NCBI GenBank assembly: GCA_964369445.1
Contig: CAYJFU010000085.1
Coordinates: 1 to 6,974 of the forward strand
DNA from: CAYJBH01 sp964369445
GTDB lineage: Bacteria; Bacillota; Clostridia; Oscillospirales; Ruminococcaceae
Length of the DNA: 6,974 nucleotides
Direction: 5' to 3'
The notes beneath the pieces are model-generated. The model saw only the letters and a program-made list of their open reading frames with translations, made no database searches and was not told the origin of the DNA. Positions within the stretch are counted from its first letter, which is position 1; each line of letters begins with the position of its first letter. The position numbers and the translations under genes were made by a program. Positions 1 through 6,900 of this stretch are shown piece by piece.

Positions 1-156
1 ATATTTGTCACACATAGCTTCAAGCTCTTTAAAACGTGCATCCCAGTCAACGTTTTTACGGTTATCATAGTGGTTGCAGGCGGAGCAAACTCCGTTGCTG
101 TCAAATGTAATTCCCGGACGTGTGTCCTGCATTGTGCATCGTGTACAGTACTTCAT
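1..156 (-). CDS. N-acetyl sugar amidotransferase, N-terminal 52 residues (partial)
   Basis: The visible start reads MKYCTRCTMQDTRPGITF and continues through GVCSACNHY and DWDARFKEL. This matches my recollection of the N-terminus of the N-acetyl sugar amidotransferase family, which includes WbpG of Pseudomonas O-antigen synthesis and PseA of Campylobacter. Four cysteines in two CxxC pairs (C4/C7 and C24/C27) look like the family's metal-binding knuckle. Family members are ATP-dependent enzymes that turn an acetamido group on a nucleotide sugar into an acetamidino group, using ammonia delivered by HisH/HisF-like partners. The products go into surface polysaccharide or flagellin glycans. The ATP-pyrophosphatase core lies beyond the left edge and cannot be checked. 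The ATG at 156-154 is chosen because AGGAAG sits 5 bases upstream. The 96-base gap after dapL and the change of pathway suggest a separate functional unit, possibly its own transcript. Family assignment is fairly secure; the exact sugar is unknown. Confidence 0.85.
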   Translation of the reverse strand, partial: MKYCTRCTMQDTRPGITFDSNGVCSACNHYDNRKNVDWDARFKELEAMCDKY

Positions 157-252
157 AATTTCTTCCTTTCTGTGTGTGTTTATATTTCAACACGTTTACA
201 AAACAGTTGTTGCTACATAGAGTATGATAATGCAATAACTTTTTTAAACGAG
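157..252 (-). other. AT-rich intergenic gap between dapL and the amidotransferase
   Basis: This is the only sizeable gap in the window and is clearly richer in A and T than the flanking genes. On the minus strand it holds a TATAAA (184-179) 22 bases before the amidotransferase start. That could be a -10 element, but I find no convincing -35 at proper spacing. I see no GC-rich hairpin followed by a T run after the dapL stop, so there is no clear intrinsic terminator and read-through from dapL remains possible. Whether a promoter exists here is unresolved. Confidence 0.3.
162..167 (-). promoter_or_regulatory. Ribosome binding site of the sugar amidotransferase
   Basis: On the minus strand AGGAAG lies 5 bases before the ATG at 156. 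It supports this start codon for the truncated gene at the left edge. Confidence 0.65.
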
Positions 253-1428
253 TTAAACTGTAATAAGCCTCGCGGCGGCCTTTTTTATATTTTCTATATC
301 GCCAAAGGCTGTTAGTCTAAAATAACCTTCACCTGCCGCGCCAAAGCCGCTACCTGGCGTGCCCACAATATTGTATTTTGTCAGCAACAGGTCAAAATAA
401 TCCCACGAGGACATGTTGTCGGGGCATTTTAGCCAGATATATGGTGAATTTATGCCACCTGTATACCATATGCCGAGCTCGTCCAGCGCCTTGGTTATAA
501 CCTTAGCGTTTTGTAGATAATAGCTGATGTTTTGTTTAATCTGCTGTTGTCCCTCGGCAGAAAAGACTGCTTGCGCACCGCGCTGAACAATATACGGTAC
601 ACCGTTAAACTTTGTCGTCTGGCGGCGCAACCAAAGTTTATTGAGGCTTACACCGTCGTAAACAAGCTCCTGCGGCACCACAGTATAACCACAGCGTGTG
701 CCGGTGAAACCCGCCGTTTTGGAAAGTGAGCAAAACTCTATCGCACAGCTTTTTGCGCCCTCAATTTGAAATATGCTTGTTGGCAATGTCGGGTCTGTAA
801 CAAATGCCTCGTATGCACTGTCAAAGAGTATGACGGCGCTGACCTTTTGCGCATATTTAACCCATTGCTCCAGCTGTGCTTTTGTGTAAACGGCGCCGGT
901 GGGATTATTGGGAGAGCAAAGGTATATGATATCCGTCACTGTGCCGTCTTGTGGCATGGGCAGAAAATCGTTTTGCAGGTTGCCCTCCAAAAAGGTTATC
1001 TCACGCCCGTCCATTATGTTGGTGTCCACATAAACAGGATAGACAGGATTTGGTATCGTAACGCTGTTAGAGACACTGAAAATGTCGAGTATGTTGCCAA
1101 GGTCGCTTTTGGCGCCATCGCTGATAAAAACCTCATCGCCCTGTAACGACACACCCTTTTGGGAGTAGTAATCACAGACGGCATCACGTAAAAATCCATA
1201 ACCTTGTTCATCGCCATAGCCGTGGAATGTCGCCCCGTTTGCCATATCATCCACCGCACGGTGCATGGCATCAATGACAGCAGGCGCAAGCGGCAACGTC
1301 ACATCGCCGATACCAAGCCTGATTATTTCCTTGTCGGGAAACTGCTCTTTGTACTCGGTAACTTTTTTTGATATGGTTGAAAAAAGATAACTTTGTTCAA
1401 GATTTTGGTAGTTTGAATTAATCTTCAT
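253..1428 (-). CDS. dapL: LL-diaminopimelate aminotransferase
   Basis: This PLP-dependent fold-type I aminotransferase converts tetrahydrodipicolinate to LL-diaminopimelate in one step, with glutamate as amino donor. It bypasses the succinylase and acetylase branches of lysine and peptidoglycan synthesis. The 391 residues are close to the family's roughly 400. DapL hallmarks are visible: RLGIGDVTLPL (37-47), the HGYGDEQGYGFLR block (69-81), SDGAKSDLGN (103-112), SPNNPTG (172-178), SLSKTAGFTGTRCGY with K237 as the predicted PLP lysine, and YFRLTAFG with R371 as the probable substrate-carboxylate arginine. The HGYGDEQGY block and FTGTR separate it from generic aspartate aminotransferases. The ATG is 14 bases after the pyrG stop and has AGGG 8 bases upstream, so co-transcription with pyrG is likely. 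Its product is the substrate of DapF, encoded two modules upstream. The protein is probably cytosolic: no signal peptide or membrane segment is seen. No lesions are visible. Confidence 0.95.
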   Translation of the reverse strand: MKINSNYQNLEQSYLFSTISKKVTEYKEQFPDKEIIRLGIGDVTLPLAPAVIDAMHRAVDDMANGATFHGYGDEQGYGFLRDAVCDYYSQKGVSLQGDEVFISDGAKSDLGNILDIFSVSNSVTIPNPVYPVYVDTNIMDGREITFLEGNLQNDFLPMPQDGTVTDIIYLCSPNNPTGAVYTKAQLEQWVKYAQKVSAVILFDSAYEAFVTDPTLPTSIFQIEGAKSCAIEFCSLSKTAGFTGTRCGYTVVPQELVYDGVSLNKLWLRRQTTKFNGVPYIVQRGAQAVFSAEGQQQIKQNISYYLQNAKVITKALDELGIWYTGGINSPYIWLKCPDNMSSWDYFDLLLTKYNIVGTPGSGFGAAGEGYFRLTAFGDIENIKKAAARLITV

Positions 1429-1436
1429 GTAAATTT

Positions 1437-1440
1437 CCCT
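1437..1440 (-). promoter_or_regulatory. Ribosome binding site of dapL
   Basis: On the minus strand AGGG (within AAAGGGAAA) ends 8 bases before the dapL ATG, inside the 14-base pyrG-dapL spacer. It fixes the start at 1428. Confidence 0.6.
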
Positions 1441-1442
1441 TT

Positions 1443-3044
1443 TTAATTGTTTTGCTCAACCGCCGCCTTTACAAGTCCCTTAAACAGAGGGTGCGCGCGA
1501 TTGGGTCGGCTTTTAAACTCGGGGTGAAACTGAACCGCAACAAAGAAACTCTTTGAGGGCAACTCCACCGCTTCAACAAGCGTTTTGTCGGGCGACATGC
1601 CACATATCACAAGCCCATGCTCCGACATCAAGTCGCGATACTGATTGTTGAACTCATATCGGTGGCGATGGCGCTCGGATATGTCTGCTTTTTGATACAA
1701 CCTGCGCAAAAGTGTGCCGTCGGTTGTGTGGCAGGGGAATGCACCAAGGCGCATTGTGCCTCCCTTTTCCGTCACCGCCAGTTGGTGCTCCATTATGTGC
1801 ACTACGGGGTGCCCGCTCTTTGTATCAAACTCGGTGGAGAGTGCGTTTTGCAGTCCGCAGACGTTGCGAGCAAACTCAATGACCGCAATCTGCATACCAA
1901 GGCAAATGCCTAAAAACGGTATGTCATGCTCTCTGGCATAACGGCACGCCTCAATCTTACCCTCGACACCTCTGTCGCCAAAACCGCCCGGAATTATCAT
2001 GCCGTGTATGTCACAAAACAGCTCTTTTGCTGTAAAGGTGTTTACCTTTTCACTATCCACCCACTTAATGTTGATGTCACAACCCTCATCGTAACCTGCG
2101 TGTTGCAAAGCTTCCATTATGGACAGGTACGCGTCGTGCAACTGAATGTATTTTCCGACTATCGCTATGTTGACCGTTTTGTCACGCTTTGATATCTTAG
2201 TGAGCATCTGTGACCACTCCGACATATCACAGGGCTTTGTCTCAAGCGATAACTCACGGCATACGACGCTGTCAAGACCTTGTTCCTGTAGCATAATCGG
2301 TGCCTCGTAAAGGCAGGGGAGTGTGCGGTTTTCAATGACGCAGTCCGGCTTGACATTGCAAAACATGGATATTTTTTCGAGCAGGGAGGAATGTATCGGC
2401 TCGTCTGCTCTTGCCACAATTATACCGGGAGTGATACCTATAGAACGAAGTTCCTTGACCGAGTGCTGTGTCGGCTTGGATTTGTGTTCACCGCTACCTT
2501 TGAGGTAGGGCACCAGTGTCACGTGTATAAAAAGGCAATTTTGATGCCCCACCTCCAGCGACACCTGACGGATGGCCTCCAAAAACGGTTGGCACTCGAT
2601 ATCTCCCGTTGTTCCGCCTATTTCGGTTATAAGCACATCGGCGCCGCTTTGTTTTGCACCTTCAAATATAAACGCTTTAATCTCATTTGTGATGTGTGGG
2701 ATAACCTGCACCGTCTGACCTAAATAACCGCCTTGACGTTCGCGGCTGAGCACGCTGTGGTACACCTTGCCGGATGTTAGGTTGGAGTATTTACCGAGAT
2801 CCTCGTCAATAAAACGCTCGTAGTGACCGAGGTCAAGATCCGTCTCGGCGCCGTCATCGGTGACAAAAACTTCGCCGTGCTGATAAGGGCTCATAGTGCC
2901 GGGATCGACGTTCATGTATGGATCCAACTTTTGTGCCGCAACCTTAAGTCCGCGCTGTTTTAACAGCCGTCCGAGACTTGCCGCTGTTATGCCTTTGCCA
3001 AGCCCCGAGACAACACCGCCGGTAACAAAGATGTACTTTATCAT
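1443..3044 (-). CDS. pyrG: CTP synthase (glutamine-hydrolysing)
   Basis: CTP synthase aminates UTP to CTP using ATP and ammonia released from glutamine, the last step of de novo CTP synthesis. At 533 residues it is full length for the family. The N-terminal amidoligase domain (about 1-265) starts FVTGGVVSGLGKGITAASLG, with P-loop lysine K17. It also carries KLDPYMNVDPGTMSPYQHGE, EIGGTTGDIE (141-150) and the nucleotide-binding KSKPTQHSVKELR (188-200). A class I glutamine amidotransferase domain (about 290-530) follows, with oxyanion-loop GGFGDRG, nucleophile C381 in GICLGMQ, and H507/E509 in FHPEF completing the triad. All catalytic residues are present. The ATG overlaps the stop of the upstream carB-dapF frame as ATGA, which suggests translational coupling; a GGTGGAAG sequence just upstream may help initiation. 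CTP synthases form tetramers and filaments and are feedback-inhibited by CTP (family knowledge). No leader attenuator is possible here, because the upstream sequence is coding. Confidence 0.98.
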   Translation of the reverse strand: MIKYIFVTGGVVSGLGKGITAASLGRLLKQRGLKVAAQKLDPYMNVDPGTMSPYQHGEVFVTDDGAETDLDLGHYERFIDEDLGKYSNLTSGKVYHSVLSRERQGGYLGQTVQVIPHITNEIKAFIFEGAKQSGADVLITEIGGTTGDIECQPFLEAIRQVSLEVGHQNCLFIHVTLVPYLKGSGEHKSKPTQHSVKELRSIGITPGIIVARADEPIHSSLLEKISMFCNVKPDCVIENRTLPCLYEAPIMLQEQGLDSVVCRELSLETKPCDMSEWSQMLTKISKRDKTVNIAIVGKYIQLHDAYLSIMEALQHAGYDEGCDINIKWVDSEKVNTFTAKELFCDIHGMIIPGGFGDRGVEGKIEACRYAREHDIPFLGICLGMQIAVIEFARNVCGLQNALSTEFDTKSGHPVVHIMEHQLAVTEKGGTMRLGAFPCHTTDGTLLRRLYQKADISERHRHRYEFNNQYRDLMSEHGLVICGMSPDKTLVEAVELPSKSFFVAVQFHPEFKSRPNRAHPLFKGLVKAAVEQNN

Positions 3045-3053
3045 ACTTCCACC
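3041..3053 (-). promoter_or_regulatory. ATGA stop-start overlap and ribosome binding site of pyrG
   Basis: The TGA ending the carB-dapF frame (3043-3041) shares bases with the pyrG ATG (3044-3042). GGTGGAAG (3053-3046), a modest Shine-Dalgarno match, ends one base before the start. The arrangement is typical of translational coupling, so pyrG output probably depends on ribosomes finishing the DapF region. Confidence 0.6.
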
Positions 3054-3910
3054 GTTCCGTCAAACACCTTGCGACACTCGCCTGTCATAAACACCGCCTC
3101 ATCGGTATAGCGTATTGTGAGCTCTCCTCCGAGCAGTTCCACCGTCACGTCGGTGTCCTTTTCACAGTAGCCGTTTTCCACCGCCGCGGCCACAACGGCA
3201 CATGCGCCGGTTCCGCAGGCAAGGGTCTCGCCACTGCCGCGCTCCCATACACGCATCTTGATGCGGCTTTTTGTCAGTACCTTGGCAAACTCAACGTTAA
3301 CCTTTTCCGGAAACAGTGGGTCACACTCGATGGGTGCTCCGATGGATTTTATATCCAACTTGTCAAGTGGTGTGTCGGTGCCCCAATCAAACAGTACCGT
3401 GTGTGGGTTGCCCATTGACACACAGGTTATGTTGTAGTCGTTGCCGCCGACATGCACCGGACAGTTTATCGCCGCATCACCCGGCAGATTTACCGGTATG
3501 TTTGCCGGTTTTAGCTCTGCTTTACCCATATCCACCTTAACGGAGGATACAAGGTCGTTTTGCGTGTAAAGTTCCAGCTCTTTTATGCCGGAAAGTGTGT
3601 CAATGCACATGGTCGTTTTGCGCACTATTTCGTTATCATAGAGGTATTTTGCAACACAGCGTATTGCGTTACCGCACATCTTACCCTCACTGCCGTCAAG
3701 GTTGAACATACGCATCTTTGCATCCGCTTTGTCCGAAGGCAGTATCAGCACGACACCGTCACCACCGACACCAAAATGTCGGTCAGCAATGAAAATCGAC
3801 AGCGACTCGGGGGACTCCAGCGGCAGACCTCCTGTTGCGGCGTTATCAAACATGTTGAGGTAGATGTAGTCGTTACCGCAACCGTGCATTTTAGTGAATT
3901 TCAAATTCAT
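3041..3910 (-). other. dapF: DapF module of the fusion: diaminopimelate epimerase
   Basis: DapF interconverts LL- and meso-diaminopimelate without a cofactor, using two cysteines. Counting from the ATG at 3910, this is 289 residues, a complete family-length protein. It begins MNLKFTKMHGCGNDYIYLN and carries DRHFGVGGDGVV (43-54), the first catalytic cysteine C79 in GKMCGNAIRC, SMGNPHTV (165-172), ERGSGETLACGTGACA (223-238) with the second catalytic cysteine C232, and the family C-terminal MTGECRKVFDG. Nothing is missing at its N-terminus, so it could work as a free protein if translated from its own ATG, which has a GAGGTGA Shine-Dalgarno sequence just upstream. It acts directly after DapL, encoded downstream of pyrG. 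Confidence 0.95.
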
Positions 3911-6900
3911 TCTCACCTCACGTAGGTTATTTATATCAATTATCTCGGTGTTGTACTCGTTATAGCCGGAATTTAAGCTGTTGGCAAGTCCGGCGGCAGT
4001 GTCGGGTGAGGTGAGGCAGGGTATGCCGAGTTGACATGCCTTGCGGCGCATCTTCACCTCGTCGTTGGCAGGATCGCGTCCGCCGGCAGATGTGCAGAGT
4101 ATGTAGCTTATCTTGTTGCTTTCAAGCAGTGTCATAGTGTTGTTTTCGCTACTGCGGTGTATTTTGCTTACCACCTGTGCCGACACACCGTATTGTCGCA
4201 ACGAGCGCGCAGTACCGGGTGTGGCATATATGCTAAAGCCCATCATCTCAAACTTTTTTGCAAGGTCGCAGGCTTCCTGTCGGTCATTTTTGTGCACCGA
4301 TATAAACACACCGCCCTCTTTGTGCATGGTGTAACCGGCGGCTACAAGACCCTTGTAAAGTGCTTCGGTCAGGTTTTTGCCTATGCCAAGCACCTCGCCG
4401 GTAGATTTCATTTCAGGACCGAGATGCGTGTCCAAATCCGTCAACTTTTCAAAGGAAAACACCGGAACTTTGACAGCAAAGTAAGGGGGGATTTTAGCTA
4501 TGCCTGAGCCGTAACCGAGCTCTGCAAGTTTTTGCCCCACCGAGACCCTTGTGGCAAGCTCGCACATCGGAACACCGGTAACCTTGCTGATATACGGCAC
4601 GGTACGTGAGGCGCGTGGGTTTACCTCAATGACATAGACCTCACCCTCGTGCAGGACATACTGGATATTGACAAGTCCGAGCACCTTTAGCGCCTTACAA
4701 AGACTTTTGGTGATATCGAATATCCGCTGAGACAATCTGTCATCGACGTTGACGGGCGGATACACGGCAATGCTGTCGCCGGAGTGTACTCCGGTACGCT
4801 CGATATGTTCAATGATACCCGGTATAAACGTGTCCTCACCGTCGGATATAGCATCCACCTCTATCTCACGTCCTGACAGGTATTTGTCGATAAGTATTGG
4901 GTTCTCCTGCTTATGTGCAAGGATGATATCCATGTATTCCGTAACATCATCGGGGGTGTAGGCAATTATCATGTTTTGGCCGCCCAGCACGTAGGAGGGA
5001 CGCAGTAAAACAGGGAACCCAAGTTCCTGCGCCGCCGCTAAAGCCTCCTCTGCGGTCATGACGCAACTGCCTTTTGGACGGTGTATTGCAAGGCTTTCCA
5101 GCAGGTTGTCAAAGCGCTCGCGATCCTCACACATGTCGATGCTGTCCGCCGACGTGCCTATAATTTTAACGCCGCGCGCCTGCAAAGCACCTGTTAGTTT
5201 TATAGCGGTGCCGCCACCAAAGGAGACAATGACACCCACCGGTTTTTCAAGTTCTATGACCGACATAACATCGTCGATAAAAAGCGGCTCAAAGTACAAT
5301 CTATCCGCTGTGTCAAAGTCGGTGGAGACGGTCTCGGGGTTGTTGTTTATAACGATAACCTCGTAACCCATCTTTTTAAGTGACCACACACAGTGCACGC
5401 AGGCATAATCAAACTCAATGCCCTGACCTATGCGAATAGGTCCACTGCCCAGCACTACGATACGCGGTTTGGCACTGCGCTCGATAAACGGAACGGCTTC
5501 ATTTTCCACCGCCCTGTCAACGGAATAAAAATAGGGGGTCGTCGCCTCAAATTCTCCGGCGCAGGTATCCACCATCTTATAATACAGCTCTTTTTCTGGC
5601 TTGTAGCCGTTCTTTATATTTTCAAGGCAATATAAAAACCATCTGTCGATTGCGGTTTTAGCGTGCAGTTTGTCTACCGACATTCCGCGGCATATCGCTT
5701 CGTATACTACAAACAGTCGCTCATCTGTCACGGTGGACAGCATGTCAAAAACCTGCTCGTCACTAGATGCTGCAAGTCGCGGCAGTCGCAGATCGCAAAG
5801 TCCTATTTCAGCCCCTCTGACCGCTTTAAGAAGTGCGGCCTCAAAGCTGTCCGCTATCGCCATAACTTCGCCGGTCGCTTTCATCTGTGTGCCCAGCTCT
5901 TTTTTTGCGTAGACAAACTTGTCAAACGGCCATTTGGGGAACTTGACGGCAACATAGTCCAGCGTCGGCTCAAACGCGGCAAATGTGTTGCCGGTGACTG
6001 CGTTCACTATTTCATCTAAGTTGTAACCTATTGCTATCTTGGTTGCCACCTTTGCTATCGGATATCCTGTTGCCTTGGACGCGAGCGCCGATGAGCGTGA
6101 CACACGGGGGTTAACCTCAATGACGGCATACTCAAAGCTGTGTGGGTGCAGTGCAAACTGACAGTTACAACCACCGACAACATCAAGCTCGGAGATTATA
6201 TCCATAGCGGCGGTACGGAGCATCTGATACTCCTTATCCGACAGCGTTACCGCCGGCGCAATAACGATACTGTCGCCGGTGTGGATACCCACGGGGTCAA
6301 AGTTTTCCATAGAGCAGACGGTTATCGTATTGTCGGCACCGTCACGCATCACCTCAAACTCAATTTCCTTCCAACCGGCAATGGATTTTTCCACAAGCAC
6401 CTGTGTGATAGGGGAGAGTGCCAAACCGTTTTCCGTAACCGCTATGAGTTCCTGCTCGTTGTTTACGATACCGCCGCCACTGCCACCCAGTGTAAATGCC
6501 GGCCTTATTATCAGCGGATAGCCGCTACTGTTTGCAAAATCCAAAGCCGTTTCAACGTCGTTTGCGATGACGGAGGGTATGACAGGCTGACCGATCTTTT
6601 GCATCGTCTCTTTAAAAATGAGCCGGTCCTCTGCCTTGTCGATGGTCAGTGGACTGCTTCCCAGCAGCTTCACCCCCATCTTGTCAAGAAACCCGTCCTT
6701 TGCAAGCTGCATACAAAGGGTCAAACCTGTCTGACCGCCAAGACCCGAGAGTATGCTGTCGGGGCGCTCCTTTTCGATTATGCGCTTGACGGTGGGTAGG
6801 GTGAGCGGCTCAAGGTAAATTTTATCCGCAATATTTTTATCGGTCATAATGGTTGCAGGATTTGAGTTTATAAGCACAATTTCTATGCCGTCCTCACGCA

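Noticed and set aside
244..259. TTTAA...TTAAA inverted repeat overlapping the dapL stop
   Set aside because: The stem is 5 base pairs of A/T only and has no T run after it in the minus-strand direction, so it is too weak to call a terminator.
267..287. GC-rich stretch followed by six T residues on the plus strand, resembling an intrinsic terminator
   Set aside because: It lies inside the dapL C-terminal codons, the possible stem is only about 3 base pairs, and no plus-strand gene ends there. It is probably coincidental coding sequence.
70..315. Plus-strand open frame across the dapL/amidotransferase gap
   Set aside because: It overlaps the ends of two supported minus-strand genes. Its cysteine-rich start is the antisense of the amidotransferase, and the rest is low-complexity AT-rich sequence.
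766..1146. Plus-strand open frame of 126 codons opposite dapL
   Set aside because: It is a shadow of the conserved DapL frame, with no recognisable protein features.
4031..4507. Plus-strand open frame of 158 codons opposite the CarB allosteric domain
   Set aside because: It is antisense to well-conserved CarB sequence, with no recognisable domain and no supporting context.
6140..6799. Plus-strand open frame of 219 codons opposite carB
   Set aside because: It is fully antisense to the conserved first ATP-grasp region of CarB. Its translation resembles no family I know and is rich in C, H and R, as expected of a shadow frame.
6875..6877. GTG at 6877 as the start of CarB
   Set aside because: The frame continues upstream to the window edge with the conserved CarB N-terminal sequence (GSGPIVIGQAAEFDYAG), so the real start lies outside the window.
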